Shown here piece after piece: positions 1 through 7,046 of a stretch of DNA of 7,802 bases (its first letter is position 1; every line of letters starts with the position of its first letter). The stretch is taken from assembly GCA_009843625.1 (NCBI GenBank), contig VYDD01000129.1, forward strand, positions 1 through 7,802. The letters run 5' to 3'. Position numbers and translations under genes: made by a program. Under the pieces are notes generated by a model. That model was not told the DNA's origin. It did not search any database and saw nothing but the letters and a program-made list of their open reading frames with translations. The DNA is from Gammaproteobacteria bacterium. GTDB taxonomy: Bacteria > Gemmatimonadota > Gemmatimonadetes > Longimicrobiales > Gaopeijiaceae.

Positions 1-111
1 GTCCGCGGGTGGTGCCGGAGCGGGAGGGGCGTCCGTGAACAAGCCGCTTCCGCTCGCCCCGATCATCAGGGCGACGCCCAGGACGGCCGTGGCGCCAGAG
101 AGTGCATTCAT
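1..111 (-). CDS. N-terminus of an exported protein of unknown function (partial, runs off left edge)
   Basis: An open frame starts at an ATG at 111 on the minus strand and stays open to base 1, giving 37 residues beginning MNALSGATAVLGVALMIG. A perfect GGAGG (bases 123-119) lies 7 bases before the ATG, which strongly supports this start. The first 20 or so residues form a hydrophobic signal-peptide-like or anchor segment. This is followed by a Pro/Ala-rich stretch (DAPPAPAPPAD), typical of the linker after a signal sequence in periplasmic or secreted proteins. No lipobox cysteine is visible. The gene is transcribed divergently from the lipoprotein gene at 296. The function cannot be named because the main domain lies outside the window. 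Its existence is well supported by the start signal and the coding character; its identity is unknown. Confidence 0.72.
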   Translation of the reverse strand, partial: MNALSGATAVLGVALMIGASGSGLFTDAPPAPAPPAD

Positions 112-295
112 TCCGTGGCCTCCGGATCGCGGACATGCGCCACCACGCCGGCCCGCCCGGACGACGCAAACCACCCGGTCGGACCGGCCTGATCTCGCAG
201 GTCGGAGATGCAGACAATTTCCTACGACTAACATAGGTTTCCACAGACGGGTTCGCCACCATGGGCGGGCCGGAAAACAGAGAGGCGGGTGCAGG
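112..295. promoter_or_regulatory. Divergent intergenic region with probable promoters for both flanking genes
   Basis: This 184-base spacer separates two genes transcribed away from each other, so it should hold both promoters. The most AT-rich part is about 211-245 (around ACAATTTCC and ACTAACATAGG). TAACAT at 229-234 resembles a -10 element for the plus strand, but no convincing -35 element sits 16-18 bases upstream. A 13-base palindrome lies at 175-187. No RNA gene or credible small ORF was seen. The promoter role is inferred from gene orientation, not from a clear consensus. Confidence 0.4.
175..187. repeat. 13-base palindrome in divergent spacer, possible operator
   Basis: CCGGTC-G-GACCGG is a perfect inverted repeat with 6-base arms around one central base. 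It lies between the divergent genes at 111 (minus) and 296 (plus), where a dimeric regulator could act. Such a short GC palindrome can occur by chance in GC-rich DNA, so the operator role is only a suggestion. Confidence 0.2.
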
Positions 296-676
296 ATGTT
301 CAACCAATTCGTTCGCAGGTCGTGCGCGTGTGCACTTCTGCTCGTTTCGTGCCTCAACCCGCCGCTGGAGCCCCAGCCGCTGACGGTCACCCTCACCGCG
401 AGCCAGGAGAGCGCGGCTGTGGGCCAGGAGATCCGCTTCCGCTACGAGTCGCGGGGCACCAACCTGTCGCAGACCGTGGTCGAATACGGCACGGGCGACA
501 TGGAGACCATCCCGTTCCTCTACACCGGCGGCGCACCCGTCAACATCAACTCGCAGGCCGGGCACTTCGACTACGCCTACGAGGAGCCGGGCACCTACGT
601 CGCGCGCGCGACGGTGTCCACGGTGGCGGGAGACTCGCAATCCGCCACGGTGACGGTTCAGATCAGCGGCTCGTGA
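296..676 (+). CDS. Small PKD/Ig-like domain lipoprotein
   Basis: The product is 126 residues. Residues 1-19 form a lipoprotein signal: basic RR at 7-8, a short hydrophobic core, and a lipobox LVSC with the lipid-acceptor cysteine at 19. The rest (about 29-124) looks like one PKD-like or Ig-like beta-sandwich: an opening VTLTAS strand, then AVGQEIRFRYES, and the hallmark run HFDYAYEEPGTYVARATVST at 90-109 before a final TVTVQI strand. It is therefore probably a surface or periplasmic lipoprotein with a protein- or glycan-binding fold. The frame stays open far upstream to base 35, but the lipobox and AGAGG at 281-285, 10 bases ahead, fix the ATG at 296. Its TGA overlaps the ATG of the next gene (TGATG at 674-678), so the two are probably translationally coupled and work together. 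The exact role and ligand are unknown. Confidence 0.8.
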   Translation: MFNQFVRRSCACALLLVSCLNPPLEPQPLTVTLTASQESAAVGQEIRFRYESRGTNLSQTVVEYGTGDMETIPFLYTGGAPVNINSQAGHFDYAYEEPGTYVARATVSTVAGDSQSATVTVQISGS

Positions 677-1578
677 TGTGCAGCCGCCCTCCTACATCCC
701 CTGACTCTCGCTCCCGGGCCAGGGAGGACTTGCTCGTCGCGGCCTTCGTGACGGCCATGGCCCTGTCAGGAAGCGCGTCGGAGGCGGTCGCCCAGTGGGT
801 TGAGCCGCCCGGCCGAGGCTGGATGGACGTCTCGGTGTTTCACCTGGACACGCGGGACGCCTTCCACTCCGACGGTGACATTCGGGCCTTCGACCCCTTC
901 ACCCAGGGGCACGCCGTAAGCACGTCCGCGTTCACCACGGTCGCGATGGGGCTGGCTCCGGGCGTCGACGCATGGGTGCAGGTGCCCCTCCAGCGTCTGC
1001 GGTTCGACGATCTGGGCGGCGACCGGCTGCGCACGGGCATTGGCGACACGCGCTTCTACCTGCGCGTTCAGCCCGGCCGCTACTTCGGGAGCGGGATTCC
1101 GCTGGCAATCCGCGGCGGGGCGAAGGTGCCCGTCGGTGATTTCGCCGTGGACGCGGAGATCATTCCGCTTGGGGACGGCCAGAGAGACTGGGAGCTGGTC
1201 CTCGAGCTGGGCCACTCCTTCTACCCCGTGCCCGCATATGTGAGCGCCTGGATCGGCCACCGCTGGCGGGAACAGAACCTGAAGTCGCGCAGGGACTTCG
1301 GCGACGAAGTGTTCTTCCTGCTTTCCGGGGGAATCGAATTCGGACGCCTGGGGACGACCCTCATCGCCGAGGGCTGGGACGGAGGGGTTCCGGTCATCGA
1401 AGGGCTCTCTATCGCGACGGCATCCCGCTCCATGCTGCGCCTCACGCCCTCCCTCAGCTACAGGCTGGGAGCTGGCTCGGCGAAGGCCGGAGTCCAGATT
1501 CCTCTGCGCGGCACCAACCTGCCCGCTGGCAACACGCTGGTGATCGGCTATTTTGTAAGGTTGGGGGCGGAGACCTGA
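676..1578 (+). CDS. Outer-membrane beta-barrel protein, MetA-pathway-of-phenol-degradation type (first of a tandem pair)
   Basis: The product is 300 residues. A polar N-region up to about residue 18 is followed by a hydrophobic core (about 19-32) and a likely cleavage near AVAQ-W (residue 40), so the protein is exported. The mature part is rich in alternating beta strands and carries GIGDTRFYLR (121-130), then AIRGGAKVPVGDF (144-156), LGDGQRDWEL (165-174), a WIGHRWRE strand (192-199) and a GD pair (209-210). This order of G-GD, K-P-GD and a later Y/H-R-W-R strand resembles the Phenol_MetA_deg (PF13557-like) outer-membrane channel family; this is assigned from pattern, not from a search. The start is the ATG in the TGATG overlap with the lipoprotein gene, with no strong Shine-Dalgarno of its own, which fits translational coupling. 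A TTG at 730 would leave too little room behind AGGGAGG at 721-727. The next gene encodes a clear paralogue. The substrate is unknown. Confidence 0.75.
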   Translation: MCSRPPTSPDSRSRAREDLLVAAFVTAMALSGSASEAVAQWVEPPGRGWMDVSVFHLDTRDAFHSDGDIRAFDPFTQGHAVSTSAFTTVAMGLAPGVDAWVQVPLQRLRFDDLGGDRLRTGIGDTRFYLRVQPGRYFGSGIPLAIRGGAKVPVGDFAVDAEIIPLGDGQRDWELVLELGHSFYPVPAYVSAWIGHRWREQNLKSRRDFGDEVFFLLSGGIEFGRLGTTLIAEGWDGGVPVIEGLSIATASRSMLRLTPSLSYRLGAGSAKAGVQIPLRGTNLPAGNTLVIGYFVRLGAET

Positions 1579-1622
1579 CCCCGTCGAGCCCTTACTCCTG
1601 ATACTGTGCGGCACGATACGCC

Positions 1623-2480
1623 ATGACTCAATTGAAACACGCCCCGGTCCTCCATCGCCGACTCGCTCTGACGGTGATCACGCTCTCGCTCCTGGCCTCG
1701 CCGGGATACGGGCAGTGGATCGAACCCGAGCGCCAGGGGTGGGCCTCGTTCGCCATGTACTATCTCGACACCCGCGAGGAATTCAGCCCCACGGGCGAAG
1801 TCCGCAGCATCCTTCTGGACGGTCACGCGCAGACCGCTTCCTCCTTCCTGACTCTCGCGATGGGAATCGCCCCCGGGGTGGACATCTGGGTGCAGCCGTC
1901 CTACCACCGCCTCGAGTTCGCCGACTTGGTAGGCACCCGCATTTCGTGGGGGTTCGGCGATACCCGCGTGTTCGTGCGCACGGCTCCGCTGCGGCTTCTG
2001 GGCAGCGACTTCCCCTTCGCGATCCGCGCAGGCACCAAGCTTCCGACCGATTTCGATTCCGGCACCGACATCATCCCCCTGGGAGACGGGCAACGCGACT
2101 GGGAAGTGATGGCGGAGGTGGGGCACTCCTTCTGGCCGCGGCCCTTCTACCTGCAGACGTGGGCCGGATACCGGTGGCGCGAGGCGAAGGAGGACGGAAG
2201 CGACTTCGGCGACGAGCGTTTCTTCAACGTGAGCCTGGGCGGCGGCGGGGAGCCGCTTGGCTTCAAGATCCAGCTCGAGGGGTGGTACGGCGGAGCGTTC
2301 ACTGCCCCGGGACTTGGCGGGGCGGGACTGAAGCGCGAGATGGTGCGGCTATACCCCGCGCTGCTGGTGACCGCGGGTCCCGGGCAGGTGGAACTGGGCT
2401 CCCGGCTGCCCCTGTCGGGCCAGAACCTCGCCACCGGCCCCGAAGTCGTGGTGGGCTACTTCACCCGCCTTTCGATTTAG
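1623..2480 (+). CDS. Outer-membrane beta-barrel protein, paralogue of the preceding gene
   Basis: The product is 285 residues. It has a signal peptide with basic HRR at 11-13, hydrophobic core about 14-27 and probable cleavage near GYG-QW (residue 30/31). The mature protein aligns with the upstream gene along its full length. Shared blocks are QW[VI]EP at the mature N-terminus, a YLDTR/HLDTR block, MG[IL]APGVD.WVQ, G[IF]GDTR, IIPLGDGQRDWE, G[YH]RWRE, FGDE and the closing GYF.RL; by eye about half the aligned residues match. It therefore belongs to the same MetA-type outer-membrane barrel group. The ATG at 1623 lies 44 bases after the previous stop and has no strong Shine-Dalgarno. The two genes probably form part of one plus-strand transcript and arose by tandem duplication. 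The stop lies only 13 bases from the msrP stop on the other strand. The exact transport role is unknown. Confidence 0.75.
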   Translation: MTQLKHAPVLHRRLALTVITLSLLASPGYGQWIEPERQGWASFAMYYLDTREEFSPTGEVRSILLDGHAQTASSFLTLAMGIAPGVDIWVQPSYHRLEFADLVGTRISWGFGDTRVFVRTAPLRLLGSDFPFAIRAGTKLPTDFDSGTDIIPLGDGQRDWEVMAEVGHSFWPRPFYLQTWAGYRWREAKEDGSDFGDERFFNVSLGGGGEPLGFKIQLEGWYGGAFTAPGLGGAGLKREMVRLYPALLVTAGPGQVELGSRLPLSGQNLATGPEVVVGYFTRLSI

Positions 2481-2493
2481 GCTGGCCGCCGAC

Positions 2494-3603
2494 TCAACTC
2501 AGGTAGGTCAGAAGTTCCGGGTCGTACAGATCGCCGACGAAGTCGGTGTACCCATTGAAGAGCAGTGTCGGTTGCTGCTCACCGCCGGTGTTGGCATATA
2601 GCTGCCTTTCCTCGGCCTGCGACCAGCGCGGATGGGGCACGTCCGGGTTGACGTTCGAATAGAACCCGTACTCCGTCGGCGCATAGTCCGACCAGAAGGT
2701 GGGCGGAATGGTGTCGGTGAACTCGATCTCGAGGATACCCTTGATGCTCTTGAAGCCGTACTTCCACGGAAGTGCGAGCCGCAGCGGAGCTCCGTTCTGC
2801 TTGGGCAGGGGCTCGCCGTAGGCGCCCGTGACCACGAAGGCCAGCTCGTTCATGGCTTCGTCCAGCCGCAAGCCTTCGTAGTAGGGCCAGGGCCACTGCG
2901 AGCCGCTCTCCTGTCCGCGCGCCTCCTCGGGGCGGTGGAAGCTGCGGAAGGCGACGTACCGCGCGGAAGACTGGGGCTCGGCCAGCTCGATCAGCTTGCT
3001 CAGCGGATAGCCGATCCAGGGAACCGTGATCGACCACGCCTCCACGCACCGCAACCGGTAGAGTCTCTCCTCGATCCCGAATCTGGCCTCGAGCGCGTCG
3101 ACGTCCCAGGTGCCCGGGGCGTTGCAGAGCCCGGAGAAGGTCACCGTCCAGGGGCGCATCCGGAACGGTCCCGTCAGCCGCCACACATTCGTCTTGGTCG
3201 TCGTGAACTCGTAGAAGTTGTTGTACGTCGACGTGACCCTGCGTTCGGTGGTCGCCCGTGAGCCAACATCATACCTGATGTTCCGCTCGGGTGGATACAG
3301 GTCGGCGTTGGGAGAAGCGCAGATGGTATGCAGCGGGTCTCGCGGCGGATCGTCGTCGCACGTGGCGGCGTTCGCATCCGGCGGGGTTACGGGCTGAGTG
3401 GGATCCGCGGGGTCCGGCGGCGGATCCGGCTCGACGGGATCTTCTTCGTTCGCGATGAACCTGGAGCCACACGCGGCGGATCCCAGCGCGGCCACCCCGA
3501 TGCCCAGCGCGCGCACGAATTCGCGACGCCGCAGATACACCCCGTGGGGCGTCGCCTCGGATTCCGGGATTCGCCACCCGGGCGGGATGATGATGTTCGC
3601 CAT
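2494..3603 (-). CDS. msrP: Protein-methionine-sulfoxide reductase catalytic subunit MsrP (YedY), molybdopterin enzyme
   Basis: MsrP reduces methionine sulfoxide in periplasmic proteins using a molybdopterin cofactor in the sulfite-oxidase fold. The 369-residue product shows the family landmarks in order: ESEATPHGVYLRRREF (14-29), a twin-arginine motif that predicts Tat export of the folded holoenzyme; NNFYEF (128-133); ERLYRLRCVEAWSITVPWIG (179-198), in which C186 matches the molybdenum-ligand cysteine; YYEGLRLDEAMN (241-252); LPKQNGAPLRL (266-276) and PWKYGFKSIKG (279-289); EYGFYSNVNP (311-320); HPRWSQAEER (324-333); and QPTLLFNGY (344-352). Compared with the roughly 334-residue E. coli protein it has an extra acidic Pro-rich linker (about 52-78) and extra cysteines C82, C95 and C160. 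GSAAC (41-45) right after the Tat core could be a weak lipobox. The gene is last in a minus-strand unit, 69 bases after the DUF4249-like gene. No msrQ follows; instead a convergent gene ends 13 bases away. Confidence 0.95.
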   Translation of the reverse strand: MANIIIPPGWRIPESEATPHGVYLRRREFVRALGIGVAALGSAACGSRFIANEEDPVEPDPPPDPADPTQPVTPPDANAATCDDDPPRDPLHTICASPNADLYPPERNIRYDVGSRATTERRVTSTYNNFYEFTTTKTNVWRLTGPFRMRPWTVTFSGLCNAPGTWDVDALEARFGIEERLYRLRCVEAWSITVPWIGYPLSKLIELAEPQSSARYVAFRSFHRPEEARGQESGSQWPWPYYEGLRLDEAMNELAFVVTGAYGEPLPKQNGAPLRLALPWKYGFKSIKGILEIEFTDTIPPTFWSDYAPTEYGFYSNVNPDVPHPRWSQAEERQLYANTGGEQQPTLLFNGYTDFVGDLYDPELLTYLS

Positions 3604-3638
3604 CTTCTTCTCTCGTACCTCTTGTTGCGGACAGGGCA

Positions 3639-3661
3639 GCGGGACGTAAAGGATGTCCCAC
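3639..3661 (-). other. Stem-loop in the spacer before msrP
   Basis: Read on the minus strand, GTGGGAC and GTCCCGC can pair over 7 positions (one G-U) around a 9-base loop. The element lies in the 69-base gap between the DUF4249-like gene and msrP, 35 bases before the msrP start. There is no T-run after it, so it is not a standard intrinsic terminator. It could be an mRNA-processing or stability element that adjusts msrP expression relative to the upstream genes. Chance occurrence cannot be excluded. Confidence 0.35.
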
Positions 3662-3672
3662 CCGTCACCGTT

Positions 3673-4623
3673 CTACGGCTCCGCGGGCTCACAGGGTCCC
3701 GGTTTTGGCAGGTCCAGGCCTGCATCGACCGTGAAGCGCTTACGCACGACCGACCCGAGGACACCCGTGCCGTCCCCGTGGAGGCTGGGAACGCGAACGA
3801 TGCCCGACGGGTTGAAGGCGCCGCGCCGTACCCAGTTGACGTAGTTGCGGTCGGCGGCGGCGATCACTACCTCCGCCTGCGTTCCGAAAGGTAGTCCCTC
3901 CTGCAGGACCAATGCCAGATCACGCCCCAGGTTGGGACGATCGAACAGGCCGAACTCCGAGGGGAATACGATCGTGGTATCCGCTTCCGATACGGACAGC
4001 CCGACCAGGAGCAGCGGGTCTTCCTCCACTTCGATGTTCGTGTCCTCCAGCGCTGCGGTGAGGTTGATGATCTGCGTCTCGGAAATGTAGGCCCACGCGC
4101 CTTCGGCGCGGGTCCATTCCACGGTGAGGCGTTGGGCCGGCTCCAGGGAGCATTTCCGCCGGCGATTGATGCGCGGGGTCTGGAGTTCGTAGGGGCCCGG
4201 TACCCGCGTCTGCCCCGTGATGCGGCCTCCGTCGGGCAGACGAACGATCGCTTCCACGAAGGAACCGGGACCGAAGTAGCGGGGGTCGAGCGGTTGCGCG
4301 AAATAGCACGATCCCGGGAAATCCTCAGGCAGTTCGTCGCCGGCACAGAAGGAAGCCTCCGCCGGACGGAGACGAACGGTGGAGGCGCGGGACTCCGCGC
4401 GCAGGAACACGTCCGCGGAGGACAGCTCCTGCGTCGAGCCGGAACTCCCCAGCGTGCGATGGATCCACGCACTGGCGGAGATACCGTCGACATCGGAGGA
4501 GAGGTAGACCTCGGCGACGACCACGTCCTCGGACTGCGCCACGGTGATCTCTTGCAGTTCGCACGCCGCGACCGACGCCACCAGTGCCGTCAGCGCGCAG
4601 GTCGTGCCGAAGCCGCGACTCAT
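3673..4623 (-). CDS. DUF4249-like outer-membrane-associated lipoprotein, partner of the TonB receptor
   Basis: The product is 316 residues. Residues 1-21 are a lipoprotein signal with lipobox VAAC (C21). The mature start ELQEITVAQSEDVVVAEVYL, followed by a beta-rich domain with PDGGRITGQTRVP (130-142), and an end NPSGIVRV...GDGTGVLGSVV (271-293), resembles DUF4249 lipoproteins, which are commonly encoded directly after TonB-dependent receptors in Bacteroidetes-like bacteria. The family call is by pattern, without a search. Four cysteines besides C21 in the mature part (93, 106, 158, 311) could form disulfides. The start ATG overlaps the receptor stop (TGATG, bases 4625-4621) and has GGAGG at 4638-4634, so translation is probably coupled with good re-initiation. 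The frame continues open upstream to 5142 inside the receptor gene; the lipobox and Shine-Dalgarno rule that extension out. It probably acts with the receptor in ligand capture at the outer membrane; the ligand is unknown. Confidence 0.8.
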   Translation of the reverse strand: MSRGFGTTCALTALVASVAACELQEITVAQSEDVVVAEVYLSSDVDGISASAWIHRTLGSSGSTQELSSADVFLRAESRASTVRLRPAEASFCAGDELPEDFPGSCYFAQPLDPRYFGPGSFVEAIVRLPDGGRITGQTRVPGPYELQTPRINRRRKCSLEPAQRLTVEWTRAEGAWAYISETQIINLTAALEDTNIEVEEDPLLLVGLSVSEADTTIVFPSEFGLFDRPNLGRDLALVLQEGLPFGTQAEVVIAAADRNYVNWVRRGAFNPSGIVRVPSLHGDGTGVLGSVVRKRFTVDAGLDLPKPGPCEPAEP

Positions 4624-7046
4624 CAGAACGCCACCTCCACCCCCACGGTGGGCAGAATGGGGAACATCGACAGACCGGAGCGGGTCGCCGTTTCCGCAGA
4701 GTAGTCGAAGAAGTAGAAGAGCACGTTCCTGCGGTTGTAGACGTTGAGCACGTCCAGATGGGGCGTCAGCGTGCCCCAGCCGAAGGTGAAGGTTCTGCGC
4801 ATGCTCAGGTCGAGGCGGTGATACGCCGGGTAGCGGTTGCCGTTGCGGGAGCCGAGCAACATGGCATTGGCTTCGTCTTCCTGCATGGTGAGGCGCCCAC
4901 CTGACACGTTCTGCGGCGAAAAGTACACGAACGACGCCAGCGGGCGGGTGTAGGGCAACCCGGTTCCCAGGTTCCACCGCAGCCCGCCGCGCAGGCCCGC
5001 CGGCATGGGAATCCGCAGGACCACGTCCAGGTCCAGCCGGCGGTCGAAGATGGGTGGGTAGGTATGGTCGGGCGGCGGGTTCCGGCCACTCAGGAAGTTC
5101 GGGAAGGTGCGGGTCGCGCGCAGCCAGGAAGCGGACACCCATCCGGTCACGCCCTCACCGGTCTTGCGCACGAAGAAGTCGATTCCGCGCGACCGGCCAC
5201 TGCCGGGCAACAGGTCGTCGTCGCCGCGGTTCGGGTCGTCGACCGGGTTGAAGGTGGTGACGCCATCGAAAAGCCGCTCGTAGGTTTCCAGCGATGCAAA
5301 CCACCCTCCCGGAAAGTATGCATCGATCCCTGCCTGGACCTGGTCGGAGGCGATGTGGGGCGCCAGGTGGCCGGTGAGCACCCATACATCGATGCCGATG
5401 GGAACCTCGTCGTCCCGCGCCGAGTGCAGAAACTGAGTGAAACGCCCGGCCGCGGCCTTCACCGCGACGTCGCCGCCCCGGAAGAACCGCTTTACCGCGA
5501 TCCTCGGGGCAAGCTGGTTGATGGGATCGCCCGGGGAGGGTGCCCAGCGGTCCGCCCGAAGCCCCGCTTCGACCAACCAGGCCAGGCCGCCCCTCCACTC
5601 GGCATGCGCGAAGACGCCGCCGAGCCATCCTTCGCCCGAATTGTCGGTGAATTGCGTGCCCCCCGCCCGGACCAGATTGAGGTGCGTCATCCGGTCCGCC
5701 GAGACCCCGCTCTTGAGCGTCCAGCGCCGACCGAGGGCATGTTCCAGTTGGGCGCCCAGCGACAGCTGCGAGATGCCGCTGCTGAACTCCGTATCCGAGA
5801 AATCGGGGAAGGCCAGCGCGGAGTTGAAGCGGGTGTAGCCTGCCCGCACATCGAGGGCGCCTCCGTCGCGGCGAGGCATGGTCCAGCGCATGCCGATGAG
5901 GTCGTTGCCCCATTCCCAGGCCGCGCGCAGGGGAAAGCCGTCTTCATCGTCCTCGTCGACCTCGGTCAGGTTGAAGACGTCGTCGCCCGTGTAGGCCGTG
6001 ATCAGGATACGGCTTCCGCCGGGCGTCCACCCCTCCACCACGCCCTGGAAGTCCGTGAGGTGGTAGGGGACCGACCTCGGCAGCTGGTCGAACCAGGAGC
6101 GCCGGCCGGACGCCCGCCACTTGAGACGCTGGAGCCCGAGCGTCCGCTCCACCCCCGCCGGCACCCTGCCTCCGAGGGCCGCGCGCGCGGCAAGCAGCGA
6201 CACGCCCCCGCGGACATTGAAATCGTCGGTCCCGGGATCGCTTTCGACGAGCAGCAGCGACGACACCCGGCCGCCGTGCTCGGCGGGGAAGCCACCCGAG
6301 CTCAGCTCGACCCGTCCCACCATGTCGGCGTTGAAGACCGAAAAGATGCCGCCCAGATGGAACGGGTTGAAGATGGGCACGCCGTCCAGCAGGATCAGGT
6401 TCTGATCCGCGGAGCCGCCGCGCACGTTGAAGGACGCCGTGAAGTCGGAGGTGGACACCACCCCGGGCAGCACCTCGACCGCCCGGATGGGATCCGCTTC
6501 CGCGAGCCCGGGAACGAGGCGGAGTTCCGCCTGCGAGATTTCGCGGACGGTCACGCCCGCGGTCTCCAGGAAGCGGCTGCGCTCGCGGGTTTCCGCCGTA
6601 CTGACGGACACACCCTCGAGCACCACGGGGGTGGCGGTGAGCGTGACGTCGACCTCGATGCGCCGATCGGCGACGATCTCGACGGGTCGTTCGATTTCGC
6701 CATACCCGATTCGCTGGACGCGCAGCAGATACCGCCCGGGCGGCAGGCTCTCGATCCGGTAGTAGCCGAAGCGATCCGACTCCGCGATGCGGTCGACCTG
6801 GGCCGGCGCATCCGGGAGGGCGAGCAGGATATTGGCGGCGAAGACCGGGGGACCATCGGAGTCGACGACCCGGCCCTCCACGCCGCCGGTCTGAGCGGTG
6901 AGTACCCCGGGAAGCAGGCTGAAGACCACCAGCAGTCCGTGGATGCGTCCCCGCGAGCACGGGGACCGGCGACGGGCCGGGCCGTCAAGGGAGCGGGCAC
7001 TCGCCGCCGAGACACTGTTGGCGGTCGCGATCTGTCGCTTCAACAA
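4623..7046 (-). CDS. TonB-dependent outer-membrane receptor with carboxypeptidase-regulatory-like N-terminal domain
   Basis: From the TTG at 7046 the product is 807 residues. The hydrophobic signal core GLLVVFSLLPGVLTA (37-51) precedes a carboxypeptidase-regulatory-like domain (about 55-137: GGVEGRVVDSDG, GYYRIESLPPGRYLLRVQRIGY). A plug domain (about 155-270) follows, with the hallmarks RAVEVLPGV, NVRGGSADQNLILLDGVPIF, then GGIFSVFNADMVGRVEL and AEHGGRVSS. The remainder is the 22-strand-type barrel, ending in a terminal aromatic (VEVAF). It uses proton-motive force through TonB to import an unknown ligand. The start is uncertain. The frame is open to an ATG at 7286 that has GAGGGAG just upstream, but that would put about 117 residues before the signal core, and bases 7047-7286 lack the G/C third-position bias of the gene. 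The TTGs at 7046 and 7043, with only a weak GCGGG ahead, fit better. The gene is first in a probable operon with the DUF4249-like gene (TGATG overlap) and msrP. Confidence 0.9.
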   Translation of the reverse strand: MLKRQIATANSVSAASARSLDGPARRRSPCSRGRIHGLLVVFSLLPGVLTAQTGGVEGRVVDSDGPPVFAANILLALPDAPAQVDRIAESDRFGYYRIESLPPGRYLLRVQRIGYGEIERPVEIVADRRIEVDVTLTATPVVLEGVSVSTAETRERSRFLETAGVTVREISQAELRLVPGLAEADPIRAVEVLPGVVSTSDFTASFNVRGGSADQNLILLDGVPIFNPFHLGGIFSVFNADMVGRVELSSGGFPAEHGGRVSSLLLVESDPGTDDFNVRGGVSLLAARAALGGRVPAGVERTLGLQRLKWRASGRRSWFDQLPRSVPYHLTDFQGVVEGWTPGGSRILITAYTGDDVFNLTEVDEDDEDGFPLRAAWEWGNDLIGMRWTMPRRDGGALDVRAGYTRFNSALAFPDFSDTEFSSGISQLSLGAQLEHALGRRWTLKSGVSADRMTHLNLVRAGGTQFTDNSGEGWLGGVFAHAEWRGGLAWLVEAGLRADRWAPSPGDPINQLAPRIAVKRFFRGGDVAVKAAAGRFTQFLHSARDDEVPIGIDVWVLTGHLAPHIASDQVQAGIDAYFPGGWFASLETYERLFDGVTTFNPVDDPNRGDDDLLPGSGRSRGIDFFVRKTGEGVTGWVSASWLRATRTFPNFLSGRNPPPDHTYPPIFDRRLDLDVVLRIPMPAGLRGGLRWNLGTGLPYTRPLASFVYFSPQNVSGGRLTMQEDEANAMLLGSRNGNRYPAYHRLDLSMRRTFTFGWGTLTPHLDVLNVYNRRNVLFYFFDYSAETATRSGLSMFPILPTVGVEVAF

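Noticed and set aside
35..295. N-terminal extension of the PKD-like lipoprotein frame
   Set aside because: The extension lacks coding character, crosses the divergent gene and promoter region, and would bury the lipoprotein signal at residue 88 onward.
4624..5142. N-terminal extension of the DUF4249-like frame inside the receptor gene
   Set aside because: It overlaps the receptor C-terminus out of frame. The ATG at 4623 has a Shine-Dalgarno and starts a clean lipoprotein signal.
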